Below are positions 18,241-25,731 of a DNA stretch of 64,000 nucleotides, piece after piece. This DNA comes from Methylomicrobium lacus LW14 (GTDB taxonomy: Bacteria > Pseudomonadota > Gammaproteobacteria > Methylococcales > Methylomonadaceae). Made by a program: the position numbers and the translations under genes. Within the stretch, counting starts at the first letter, position 1; each line of letters starts with the position of its first letter. The notes beneath the pieces are model-generated. The model did not search any database, was not told where the DNA came from, and worked only from the letters and a program-made list of their open reading frames with translations. Where the stretch lies: positions 1,550,001 through 1,614,000 of the forward strand of contig NZ_AZUN01000001.1 in assembly GCF_000527095.1 (NCBI RefSeq), given 5' to 3'.

Positions 18241-19107
18241 TCAATGCCGCGTATCCGCCTGATAAGCCGATAAATCTTCGGCCAGCAGCTTTTGCACATC
18301 GATACGGTCGAAACGGTATTGCTTGTTACAAAATTCGCAGCCGACTTCGACCGCGCCTTTTTCCTGCAGAATATGTTCCAGTTCCTGTTCACCGAGCGAA
18401 CGCAGGGCGTATTCGATTTTCTGTTTGGAGCAGGAGCACTCGAAGCGGACCGCTTCGGCATCGAAGAGCCGGACTTTTTCTTCATGAAACAGCCGGTGCA
18501 GCAGCGTCTCGCAGTCGAGATTCAGCAACTCCGTGGCGGTCAGCGTATCGGCCAGCATCGTGATGCGTTCCCAGTCGGACTTGAAGTCCTTGTGCGCGGG
18601 CAATTCCTGCAACAATAAACCGGCCGCGACCTGATCGTTCGCAAACAGCCACAAGCGGGTATCGAGTTGTTCGGACTGGATGAAATAAGTCTGCAAGGCG
18701 GCGGCCAGATTGGCGCCTTTCAGCGGCACGATGCCTTGATAAGGCTCGCCGTTGTCCGGCCTGATCGTCAGCACCAGCCGGCCCTGGCCGAACATCGCTT
18801 CGAGCGGACCGTGTTGCACCTCACCGGCGCAGCGGACCAAACCCCTGATTTTGCGGTCGTGCGTCGATTGCGCGACCAGGGTTCTGAAGGCGCCGTCGCC
18901 CTGCGCCTGCATGATGACCGAACCGCTGAACTTGATCGTGGCGGATAACAGCACGGCCGCCGCCAGCGCCTGGCCCAAATTCTCCTGCACGGTCGTATTG
19001 CCGTGTTGATTGTGCAGGGCGTTTTGCCAACTGCTTGACAATTTGACCCATTCGCCGCGCACACCGAATTCCTCGAAAATAAAGCGGTGTAAACTATCTT
19101 CTTCCAT
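18241..19107 (-). CDS. hslO: Hsp33 redox-regulated chaperone HslO
   Basis: 288 residues from the ATG at 19107. The frame is open for 99 more codons upstream, but that part overlaps msrA and does not resemble the family. The zinc/redox switch is complete: Cys224-x-Cys226 and Cys257-x-x-Cys260. The N-terminal holdase domain is recognisable (GEWVKLSSSW, KFSGSVIMQAQGDG, IVPLKGANLAAAL). Oxidation of the four cysteines releases zinc and activates the chaperone in the cytoplasm during hypochlorite or peroxide plus heat stress. It is divergent from msrA, another oxidative repair gene, across 85 bp. Confidence 0.95.
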   Translation of the reverse strand: MEEDSLHRFIFEEFGVRGEWVKLSSSWQNALHNQHGNTTVQENLGQALAAAVLLSATIKFSGSVIMQAQGDGAFRTLVAQSTHDRKIRGLVRCAGEVQHGPLEAMFGQGRLVLTIRPDNGEPYQGIVPLKGANLAAALQTYFIQSEQLDTRLWLFANDQVAAGLLLQELPAHKDFKSDWERITMLADTLTATELLNLDCETLLHRLFHEEKVRLFDAEAVRFECSCSKQKIEYALRSLGEQELEHILQEKGAVEVGCEFCNKQYRFDRIDVQKLLAEDLSAYQADTRH

Positions 19108-19135
19108 CCTGTCTTTCCGAAAAAGTAAACGCTTT

Positions 19136-19141
19136 ATTATA
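19136..19141 (-). promoter_or_regulatory. -10 box of the hslO promoter
   Basis: A perfect TATAAT on the minus strand, 28 bp upstream of the hslO ATG in the short hslO-msrA divergent gap. The -35 region is poor (GCTAGG at 17 bp), so an activator or alternative sigma contact may be involved. Confidence 0.45.
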
Positions 19142-19192
19142 CCCCGCAATCGGTGTAACCTAGCGCTCTGTTGATTATCACAGGTTCCGATC

Positions 19193-19831
19193 ATGATTTT
19201 CGCTGCCAAAAAGCGGGTACTGCCAGCCCCCTCGGATGCTCTGCCCGGCAATGCCGAACCGCTACGCGTAAACCCTCGGCATTTTGTGAACGGCAATCCC
19301 ATCGTGCCGCCGTTTCCGGAGCCTCTGCGGCTGGCGCTATTCGGTCTCGGCTGTTTTTGGGGCGCCGAGCGCCGCTTTTGGACTGATCCCCGCATCTTCA
19401 GCACCGCGGTCGGCTACAGCGGCGGTGTTACGGTCAATCCGACTTACGACCAGGTCTGCACCGGCATGACCGGTCACAGCGAAGTGGTCAGGGTGATTTA
19501 CGATCCTGAGTTAGTGGCCTACGACGAACTGCTGAAGCTGTTCTGGGAGGCGCACAATCCGACGCAAGGCATGCGCCAGGGCAACGATATCGGCACGCAA
19601 TACCGCTCCGGGATCTACACCTACGATCAGGAACAATTTGACCTGGCGATCGCTTCGAGACAATCCTTTCAGGAGCAATTGTCGAGGGCCGGGCTCGGCG
19701 CGATCACGACCGAGATTCTGCCGGCCGGCGAGTTTTATTATGCCGAGGATTATCACCAGCAATATCTTGCCAAGAATCCCGGCGGCTATTGCGGACTCGG
19801 GGGCCTCGGCGTGTGTTACGCCGAAAAATAA
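19193..19831 (+). CDS. msrA: Peptide methionine sulfoxide reductase MsrA
   Basis: 212 residues, typical of the long MsrA form. The catalytic block is GLGCFWGAE with Cys54; recycling cysteines lie in GGYCGLGGLGVC near the C-terminus. Other marks are VGYSGG, TYDQVCTGMTGHSEVV, NPTQGMRQGNDIGTQYRS and the FYYAEDYHQQYL block. It reduces the S-form of methionine sulfoxide in damaged proteins in the cytosol. It is divergent from hslO. Its 3' end runs into the tandem small-RNA array, whose first terminator faces the other way. Confidence 0.95.
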   Translation: MIFAAKKRVLPAPSDALPGNAEPLRVNPRHFVNGNPIVPPFPEPLRLALFGLGCFWGAERRFWTDPRIFSTAVGYSGGVTVNPTYDQVCTGMTGHSEVVRVIYDPELVAYDELLKLFWEAHNPTQGMRQGNDIGTQYRSGIYTYDQEQFDLAIASRQSFQEQLSRAGLGAITTEILPAGEFYYAEDYHQQYLAKNPGGYCGLGGLGVCYAEK

Positions 19832-19837
19832 GCGGGC

Positions 19838-19929
19838 AAAAAAAAGGGCGGTTAAACAACCGCCCGAGAACTATTAGGAAGATTTCAACGCAACTTTCAG
19901 CTCGCAGGTTCCGGAGAACCTCAAAAGTT
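19838..19929 (-). ncRNA. Putative small RNA, unit 1 of tandem array
   Basis: Minus-strand -10 box TATCAT (19941-19936), then 6 nt to a start at A19929. The RNA of about 92 nt begins AACUUUUGAGG. AACUUU pairs with AAAGUU further on; inside, GGUUC-UCCG-GAACC is a perfect hairpin. A single-stranded part follows with UCUUCCU (minus of 19874-19880 region), complementary to Shine-Dalgarno-like AGGAAGA. It ends in a strong terminator: 8-bp stem GGGCGGUU/AACCGCCC and eight U residues. No protein frame fits. Inferred from sequence only. Confidence 0.7.
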
Positions 19930-20056
19930 AGGTTAATGATAGCAAGACAAAAGGCAATTAAAAATGTGGCAAATTGCCGCAGGGCAACAACGACTGTCAA
20001 AAAAGACACAAAGTGTTGCGTGTAAATTTGAGTTCTTCCGCGTAAAAACGCCAGGC

Positions 20057-20148
20057 AAAAAAAAGGCGGTCTTTTAAACCGCCTCAGAACTATTAGGAAG
20101 ATTTCAACGCAACTTTCAGCTCGCAGGCTCCAGAGAACCTCAAAAGTT
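20057..20148 (-). ncRNA. Putative small RNA, unit 2 of tandem array
   Basis: Same plan as unit 1: TATCAT at 20160-20155, 6 nt, start at A20148, length about 92 nt. The inner hairpin is GGUUC-UCUG-GAGCC; compared with unit 1 an A has become G, keeping a U-G pair, so pairing is maintained. UCUUCCU is retained. Terminator stem GGCGGU/ACCGCC with a U-run of eight (A-run 20057-20064 on plus). Confidence 0.7.
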
Positions 20149-20275
20149 AGATTAATGATAGCAAGACAAAAGGCAATTAAAAATGTGGCAAATTGTCGCA
20201 GGACCACAACGGTTGTCAAAAAAGATACAAAGTGTTGCGTGTAAATTTGAGTTCTTCCGCGTAAAAACGCCAGGC

Positions 20276-20368
20276 AAAAAAAAAAGCGGTCTTTTGAACC
20301 GCCTCAGAACTATTAGGAAGATTTCAACGCAACTTTCAGCTCACAGGCTCCGGAGAACCTCAAAAGTT
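20276..20368 (-). ncRNA. Putative small RNA, unit 3 of tandem array
   Basis: TATTAT at 20380-20375, 6 nt, start at A20368, length about 93 nt. Hairpin GGUUC-UCCG-GAGCC, outer stem AACUUU/AAAGUU, UCUUCCU segment, terminator GCGGU/ACCGC with ten U residues. The upstream region differs more from units 1 and 2, so its control may differ. Confidence 0.7.
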
Positions 20369-20493
20369 AGGTTAATAATAGCAACGGCAAAGTCAATTTA
20401 AAATGTGGCAAATTGTCGCACCGTTGCAACGATTACCCAAAAAGCAACAGAGGCAGTTCCGCAACGCGTTGCTGCGTTGCCGGCCACCCGAAT

Positions 20494-20581
20494 AAAAAAA
20501 GGCGGGGGGCAAACCGCCTCGAATTTAGGAGGGCTTCAACGCAATTTTCAATCAACTTGCCCGCTAAGCGCCGCAAAAATC
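20494..20581 (-). ncRNA. Putative small RNA, unit 4 (diverged, perfect anti-Shine-Dalgarno)
   Basis: TATGAT at 20593-20588 and a start near 20581. The first hairpin has an unrelated sequence, UUGC-GG-CGC-UUA-GCG-G-GCAA, so the structure is kept while the bases changed. UUGCGUUGAAG is shared with the other units, followed by CCCUCCU, which is the perfect complement of AGGAGGG and identical in kind to the 16S rRNA tail. Terminator stem GGCGG/CCGCC and seven U residues. Confidence 0.65.
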
Positions 20582-20708
20582 AATTTAATCATAGCTATAG
20601 CGCCAGAAAAGCGAGTGTGACATATTGCCGCAGTTCGCAAGGCCCGGCAAATCGGCGACAATAGCCCTAGAGATACAGAATCGGTCAATTTTTTGGTTAT
20701 TTTGGAAC

Positions 20709-22097
20709 ATGCTCACAAACGTTACGCCCAAGTCCGAATTTAGCGCCAGGCAAAATCTGCGCTGGTTGTTCATCCTCAGAAACATGCTGATTCTGGCCGC
20801 CTCGCTACTGTTGGTCATCTCGGCCTATGGCCTGAACATCCAGCTACCCGAAGAGCAACTCTGGCTGGTGATCGTGTCGATCATCTCGGTCAATGTATAC
20901 ACGTCGATGCGTTTGCAGACCGGGGATCCGGTGTCGGAGCTCGAAATTTTCTCGCAATTAACGATCGATGTGCTGGCGATTGCGGCGTTCATGTATCTGA
21001 CCGGAGGCGCCTCGAATCCGATCATCTGGGTGTTTCTGCTGCCGCTGATCGTGACCGCGATCATGCTGCCGCAATCCTACGCCTGGTATATGGTCGTGCT
21101 GACCACGTCGATGTATACGATTTTGATCGCATACAACATCCCCCTGCCCTCGATCGAGCCGCACATGCCGGATCCCGAACGCTTGCATCCCGACATGCCG
21201 CATTACTCGATGCTGCTAAATGCCTATGCGACCAGCGACCGGCATTATTATGACCTGCATATGTTCGGCATGTGGTTCGGTTTTGTGTTCAGCGCCGGAC
21301 TGGTCGCGTTTTTCGTGGTCGAACTGGCGAAAACCTTGAAGATTCAGGAACGCAGCCTGGCGATTGCGCGCGAAAATGCGCTCCGCGACGAACGCGTCAT
21401 CGCGCTCGGCACCCTGGCCGCCAGCGCGGCGCATGACATGGGCACGCCGCTCGGCACGATCGCGATCGTCGCGCACGAACTGCGGAATGACTTTCCGCAA
21501 CACCGCTTTCCCGATCTGCACGAAAAAATCGACATCATGCAGCAGCAAGTCGACCGCTGCAAAAAGGCTTTATCGGTGATGTCCGCCTCGGCCGGCGAAA
21601 TTCGCGCCGAATCCGGGCGCGTCATGCGCGTGACCGCCTATATCGACGATGTGATCAATCTCTGGCGCACCCAGAAATCCACGGTCAAACTGAATTTTTT
21701 CATCGACCCTGACACTGTCGATGAAGCCGAGATCATCGCCGAACGCACGCTGACGCATGCCTTGATCAATATCCTGAACAATGCGGCCGATGCGTCCGGC
21801 GACAATCGCAAGGGCATCGAATTTCACGTAGCCTGGGATTTGCGGCTGCTGCATATCAAGATTCGCGATTATGGTCCCGGATTTCCGCCGGAAATGGTCG
21901 AGAGCGCAGGCAGGCAGCCGTTGATCAGCAAGAAACGCGGCCTCGGAGTCGGTCTGTTTCTGACTTATTCAACCATCACCCGCCTGGGCGGCACGATCCA
22001 GCTTTATAACGCGGAGCCGCACGGCGCCTGCGTCGATATCGCGCTGCCGCTGCTGCATGCCGAACCGACTGAAGAGGAGAATGCGATCAATGGATAA
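20709..22097 (+). CDS. regB: RegB/PrrB-type redox sensor histidine kinase
   Basis: 462 residues from the ATG at 20709 (GGAA just before it); the longer frame start at 20625 has no membrane or family support. About six N-terminal transmembrane helices (20-200) carry GGASNPI at 99-105, the quinone-sensing heptad of RegB. The kinase core has the H-box SAAHDMGTPLG with His242, and Cys284 in QQVDRCKKAL, matching the redox cysteine of RegB. ATP-binding N and G boxes are ILNNAADAS and GPGFPPEM, GLGVGLFL. RegB senses the quinone pool and phosphorylates RegA, which controls respiration and carbon genes. The stop overlaps the partner regulator. Confidence 0.9.
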   Translation: MLTNVTPKSEFSARQNLRWLFILRNMLILAASLLLVISAYGLNIQLPEEQLWLVIVSIISVNVYTSMRLQTGDPVSELEIFSQLTIDVLAIAAFMYLTGGASNPIIWVFLLPLIVTAIMLPQSYAWYMVVLTTSMYTILIAYNIPLPSIEPHMPDPERLHPDMPHYSMLLNAYATSDRHYYDLHMFGMWFGFVFSAGLVAFFVVELAKTLKIQERSLAIARENALRDERVIALGTLAASAAHDMGTPLGTIAIVAHELRNDFPQHRFPDLHEKIDIMQQQVDRCKKALSVMSASAGEIRAESGRVMRVTAYIDDVINLWRTQKSTVKLNFFIDPDTVDEAEIIAERTLTHALINILNNAADASGDNRKGIEFHVAWDLRLLHIKIRDYGPGFPPEMVESAGRQPLISKKRGLGVGLFLTYSTITRLGGTIQLYNAEPHGACVDIALPLLHAEPTEEENAING

Positions 22098-22638
22098 CCG
22101 AGCAAGCGATAAACCGAGATTATTGCTGGTCGACGACGATGAAACCTTTTGCCGGGTGTTGAAATCCGCGCTCGAAAAGCGCGATTATGAAGTGCTGGTC
22201 GCGAACGACGTGCAAAGCGGCATCGAACTGGCCGAACACAATCTGCCGGAATACGCGGTGATCGACCTGCGTATCGGCCATGAATCCGGCCTGGAACTGG
22301 TCAAGAAACTGATTTCACTGGACGCGAATACCGCCTGCGTAATGTTGACCGGCTTCGCGAGCATTGCGACCGCGGTCGAAGCGATCAAACTCGGCGCCAT
22401 ACACTATCTGACCAAACCCGCCAATGCCGACGAAATTCTGGCCGCGCTGCATAAAAACGAAGGCGATGCGAGCGTGTCGATCAGCGAAAGCCCCTTGTCG
22501 GTCAAGCGCCTGGAATGGGAGCATCTGCAAAAAATTCTGATGCAACACGACGGCAATATCTCGGCCGCCGCCAGAGCCTTAAACATGCATCGGCGCACCC
22601 TGCAACGCAAGCTCGAAAAGCGTCCGGTCAGGGAGTAA
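22090..22638 (+). CDS. regA: RegA/PrrA-type response regulator
   Basis: 182 residues from the ATG at 22090, overlapping the kinase stop by 8 bp, with GAGGAG upstream. The receiver has LLLVDDDETF, phospho-acceptor Asp59 (VIDLRIG) and the Thr/Lys switch (MLTGFASI, YLTKPAN). The C-terminus is a Fis-like helix-turn-helix, NISAAARALNMHRRTLQRKL, identical in type to RegA/PrrA/ActR. It is the output of the adjacent RegB-type sensor. Confidence 0.92.
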   Translation: MDNRASDKPRLLLVDDDETFCRVLKSALEKRDYEVLVANDVQSGIELAEHNLPEYAVIDLRIGHESGLELVKKLISLDANTACVMLTGFASIATAVEAIKLGAIHYLTKPANADEILAALHKNEGDASVSISESPLSVKRLEWEHLQKILMQHDGNISAAARALNMHRRTLQRKLEKRPVRE

Positions 22639-22741
22639 AGCTGGCAATTATTTCGCGATTTGCCAACCGGTTCATAGACTGCATTAAAAATAAGATTATT
22701 CTATCTAGCATGGATTATGCCAATGTTTAGAGAGGTTTACG

Positions 22742-23092
22742 ATGAATAAGTCAGTCGTTGTTTTATTACTCTTGACCGGCCTTGCGGCTTCCAGGCCGGC
22801 CCTCAGCAGCACCGAGGAGGAATTGAGCCGCTTCCACGCCCTGTGCAAGACCGATGCGGATGTTGTGGTCAACGGCTACGAATTCAAGAAATCCGGGCTT
22901 TCCTTCGCGATGATCAAGGATACAATTAAGACCGCTTTTGCGGGTAAAGCCCAAACCTCGAAGGATAGCGGCGATGATGCGTTATACCTGATCAAGACCG
23001 CCTACCGCTTAAACCCCAAACTGAAGACCGAGATCATTCGCGAAGCGGCCTATCGGCTGTGCATGAAAGAAAAATTATCGACGGACCGGTAA
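22742..23092 (+). CDS. Small secreted protein of unknown function
   Basis: 116 residues with an N-terminal signal peptide (SVVVLLLLTGLAA) and probable cleavage near ALSS. The mature part is about 95 residues and has two cysteines, in HALCKTD and YRLCMKE, that could form a disulfide. It is rich in Lys and has the helical look of Rap1a/Tai-like immunity folds, but I do not recognise a family. AGAGG precedes the ATG closely. It stands alone between regA and the iron genes. Confidence 0.6.
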   Translation: MNKSVVVLLLLTGLAASRPALSSTEEELSRFHALCKTDADVVVNGYEFKKSGLSFAMIKDTIKTAFAGKAQTSKDSGDDALYLIKTAYRLNPKLKTEIIREAAYRLCMKEKLSTDR

Positions 23093-23152
23093 TTTTGCCT
23101 ATTGCCCGATCAGCGTTGGCAAAGTTGGGCTATACTTTGACTGGATTTTTTA

Positions 23153-23171
23153 AATGAGAATTGTTATCATT
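23153..23171. promoter_or_regulatory. Fur box upstream of bfd
   Basis: AATGAGAATTGTTATCATT agrees well with the 19-bp Fur consensus GATAATGATAATCATTATC. It lies 32 bp before the bfd start, so Fur with iron should repress bfd (and possibly bfr). Confidence 0.75.
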
Positions 23172-23202
23172 TTTCATAACAACCCCGTCAGGAGATCTTT
23201 TC

Positions 23203-23418
23203 ATGTATGTATGCGTCTGCAAGGCCGTTACCGACACTCAGCTCAAGAAAGCCATCGATAACGGCCTGTGTACCCGCCGGCAACTTTTCGAGTGTTTCGG
23301 CGTCGGCGGCGACTGCGGGAAATGCAACCGGCAGGTCAAGGAATTGCTTGACGCGAGCAAGCAAAATCAATTTATAATGCCCTCAGTGTCCACTCAACCT
23401 GTCTATAACGCCTGTTAA
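23203..23418 (+). CDS. bfd: Bacterioferritin-associated ferredoxin
   Basis: 71 residues from the ATG at 23203, which has AGGAG 8 nt upstream. The [2Fe-2S] cluster cysteines are Cys4-x-Cys6 and Cys-x-x-Cys in GGDCGKCNRQV. Bfd docks on bacterioferritin and reduces stored Fe(III) so that iron leaves. A Fur box lies directly upstream and bfr directly downstream (17 bp), the classical arrangement. The C-terminal 20 residues extend a little beyond the E. coli protein. Confidence 0.93.
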   Translation: MYVCVCKAVTDTQLKKAIDNGLCTRRQLFECFGVGGDCGKCNRQVKELLDASKQNQFIMPSVSTQPVYNAC

Positions 23419-23435
23419 AGGCGCCGGGAGCATCC

Positions 23436-23900
23436 ATGAAGGGCGATAAAAAAATCATCGAATTCTTGAACAAGGCGCTGACCAATGAGCTGACCGCGAT
23501 CAATCAGTATTTTTTACATGCGCGCATGTTCAAAAACTGGGGCTTTTCGAAGCTGAATGAAAAGGAATATCACGAGTCGATTGATGAGATGAAGCATGCC
23601 GATACGCTGATCGAGCGGATTCTGTTTCTGGAAGGCCTGCCCAATCTGCAAAATCTCGACAAACTGCTGATCGGCGAAAATCCGCGGGAAATGCTCGAAT
23701 GCGATCTGAAGCTCGAACAGACCGCGATTCCGCTGCTGCGTGAGGCGATCGCCTATTGCGAGTCGGTGCAGGACTATGTCTCCCGCGAAATTTTCACGCA
23801 TATTCTCGAAAGCGAGGAAGAGCATGTCGATTGGCTCGAAACCCAGCTCGAATTGATTGAAAAGATCGGCATTCAGAACTATCTGCAATCGCAAGTCTGA
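23436..23900 (+). CDS. bfr: Bacterioferritin
   Basis: 154 residues. Haem ligand Met52 is present (IDEMKHAD), as are the ferroxidase residues Glu18, Glu51, His54, Glu94, Glu127 and His130 by position. The 24-subunit shell stores iron in the cytoplasm. It follows bfd, the reductase partner, and is probably in one operon under Fur. Confidence 0.95.
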   Translation: MKGDKKIIEFLNKALTNELTAINQYFLHARMFKNWGFSKLNEKEYHESIDEMKHADTLIERILFLEGLPNLQNLDKLLIGENPREMLECDLKLEQTAIPLLREAIAYCESVQDYVSREIFTHILESEEEHVDWLETQLELIEKIGIQNYLQSQV

Positions 23901-24042
23901 TCATCCCCCACTCCCTTCCCTGAAAATCAGCGACTTAGCCGACGTTTGACAGCGTTCATCTAGCCCGGTAGAGCATTCTCGGGCTATAATACGCCTCTTT
24001 TTTGTCCTGGATTTACGATCCGGCTTACAACAAGGAAATCAA

Positions 24043-25038
24043 ATGTCTCAAATCGTGGTTTGCGCCATGTACAAGTTCGTGACCCTGGAAAACTATTGGC
24101 ATCTCCGGCAGCCTTTGCACCGGGTCATGGAAGATAACGGCGTCAGGGGAACCCTGCTTTTGGCAGTGGAAGGCATCAACGGCACGGTCGCCGGATCGCG
24201 CGAAGGCATCGACACCGTATTGGCCTGGCTGCGTACCGACCCGAGGCTCGCGGATATCGACACCAAGGAATCCTACACCAATGTGCCGCCTTTCAACCGC
24301 ACCAAAGTCAAGCTGAAGAAAGAGATCGTCACGATGGGCGTCGAGGGCATCGATCCCCGGCGCGTGGTCGGCACTTATGTGAAGCCTGCCGACTGGAACC
24401 GCCTGATTTCGGATCCGGAAGTGATTTTGATCGACACCCGCAACGACTATGAATATCAGGTCGGCACCTTCAAAAATGCGGTCAATCCGAATACCGAAAG
24501 CTTCCGCGAGTTTCCGCAATTCGTCAAAGACCATCTCGATCCTGCGCAGCACAAGAAAGTCGCGATGTTTTGCACCGGCGGCATCCGCTGCGAAAAATCG
24601 ACGGCTTATCTGAAGGAACAGGGCTTCGAAGAGGTCTATCACCTGCAAGGCGGCATTTTGAAATATCTGGAAGAGGTGCCGGCCGAGAATACGCTCTGGC
24701 AGGGCGAATGCTTCGTTTTCGACGAGCGCGTGACGGTCGACCATGCGCTGCAAAAGGGCGAATATGACCAATGCCACGCCTGCCGCCTACCGATTACCGC
24801 AGCGGACAAGGCCGATCCGCGTTACCAAAAAGGCGTCAGTTGCCCGCATTGCCATGACAAACTGACCGCGGAACAAATAAGCCGTTTCAGCGAGCGTGAA
24901 AAGCAGATGCAGCTTGCGCGGCAGCGCGGCGAGGCGCATATCGGCTCGGATGCGGCCAGAAGCCTGATCGCGAAGCGCGAAGCGAAACAGCTGCGCCGTG
25001 AGCAACAAGCCGCAAGCCAGCTCGATCAGGTCTGCTGA
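24043..25038 (+). CDS. trhO: tRNA U34 oxygen-dependent hydroxylase TrhO (rhodanese family)
   Basis: 331 residues. The rhodanese domain (about 105-225) has the active-site loop FCTGGIRCEKS with Cys177 and Cys183; the N-terminal acylphosphatase-like part and the C-terminal zinc-like CHACRLP and CPHCHDKL cysteines fit the YceA/TrhO family. TrhO makes 5-hydroxyuridine at the tRNA wobble position, the substrate of CmoB, so this gene belongs to the same modification pathway as cmoB at 14.6 kb. Its stop overlaps the next start (TGATG). Confidence 0.92.
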   Translation: MSQIVVCAMYKFVTLENYWHLRQPLHRVMEDNGVRGTLLLAVEGINGTVAGSREGIDTVLAWLRTDPRLADIDTKESYTNVPPFNRTKVKLKKEIVTMGVEGIDPRRVVGTYVKPADWNRLISDPEVILIDTRNDYEYQVGTFKNAVNPNTESFREFPQFVKDHLDPAQHKKVAMFCTGGIRCEKSTAYLKEQGFEEVYHLQGGILKYLEEVPAENTLWQGECFVFDERVTVDHALQKGEYDQCHACRLPITAADKADPRYQKGVSCPHCHDKLTAEQISRFSEREKQMQLARQRGEAHIGSDAARSLIAKREAKQLRREQQAASQLDQVC

Positions 25039-25706
25039 TGAGCGCCAAGCTCGCCCAAATCGGACAACAGGCGCCGTTATTGTCGGTCTCCGAATGGGTG
25101 CAGGGCGCGCCGGTCAATTTCGACCGGCTGCGGGGCCGCGTGGTGCTGGTCGAGGTGTTTCAGGTCAACTGCCCCGGCTGCTTTTTCTATGCGCTGCCGG
25201 AGGCGATCGAATTGCACCGCAAATATGCCGATGCCGGCTTGGCCGTACTCGGCGTGGCGACCGCATTCGAGGATTTCGACAAGAATACGCTCGAAAATTT
25301 ACGCCTGCTGGTCGAGCGCAACGAAGTGATCGGCGAAACCTTCAAAGCGCTGAGCCAACATGGGCAACTCGAGCAAGGACGCCTGCCGTACCGCATTCCT
25401 TTCCCGTTGGCGATGGATCGATTGAGCGAGCGCCAGGGCGAAATCTCCGGGGACGACATTCTCGGTTTCATCCACGGCCGCTTGCCGAATTTCGACCAGC
25501 AGCCGGAGGCCTACCGGCAGCAGGTCATCCAACAGGTAGGGAAATATCTGCAATCGCTGCGCTATCGGGCGGAGACTTTTGAACGCTTTCAATTGAAAGG
25601 CACACCCTCGCAAATCCTGGTCGATAAACAAGGCGTACTGCGCGCCTGCGAGTTTGGCGCTTTTCCTGACCTGGAAAGCCGCCTGCTCGAACTGTTGCAG
25701 GAATGA
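25038..25706 (+). CDS. Thioredoxin-fold redoxin
   Basis: 222 residues with no signal peptide. The redox motif is NCPGCFF with Cys45 and Cys48 (CPGC) in a TlpA/AhpC-like fold: GQQAPLLSVSEW, LRGRVVLVEVFQVNCPGC, then GTPSQILVDKQGVLR with the cis-Pro. A long insert between the helix and last strands (about 80-180) is larger than in plain thioredoxins. It is translationally coupled to trhO. A cytosolic disulfide reductase or peroxiredoxin role is possible; the partner is unknown. Confidence 0.75.
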   Translation: MSAKLAQIGQQAPLLSVSEWVQGAPVNFDRLRGRVVLVEVFQVNCPGCFFYALPEAIELHRKYADAGLAVLGVATAFEDFDKNTLENLRLLVERNEVIGETFKALSQHGQLEQGRLPYRIPFPLAMDRLSERQGEISGDDILGFIHGRLPNFDQQPEAYRQQVIQQVGKYLQSLRYRAETFERFQLKGTPSQILVDKQGVLRACEFGAFPDLESRLLELLQE

Positions 25707-25731
25707 CCTGACGGCTTAGAACGCCTCAGGC

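Larger units (their letters stand above)
19838..20600. repeat. Tandem array of four ~220-bp units (three close copies, one diverged)
   Basis: The segment CTATTAGGAAGATTTCAACG starts at 19871, 20090 and 20310, giving periods of 219 and 220 bp; the fourth unit has the corresponding GAATTTAGGAGGGCTTCAAC at 20521. The first three units are nearly identical over most of their length, the fourth is diverged but keeps all functional parts. Each unit carries, in the same places, an A-run, a GC stem, a conserved 90-bp block, an ATGATA-type box and a conserved upstream element containing GGCAATT and AATTGCC. The spacing and conserved parts show duplication of a whole transcription unit on the minus strand. 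Confidence 0.9.

Noticed and set aside
19838..19866. Terminator of msrA on the plus strand.
   Set aside because: The stem is preceded, not followed, by an A-run on plus; the T-run exists only on minus, so it ends minus-strand transcripts.
19838..20600. CRISPR array or mobile repeat.
   Set aside because: Units are ~220 bp, not 25-40 bp repeats with unique spacers; the conserved parts follow a promoter-RNA-terminator order and there are no cas genes.
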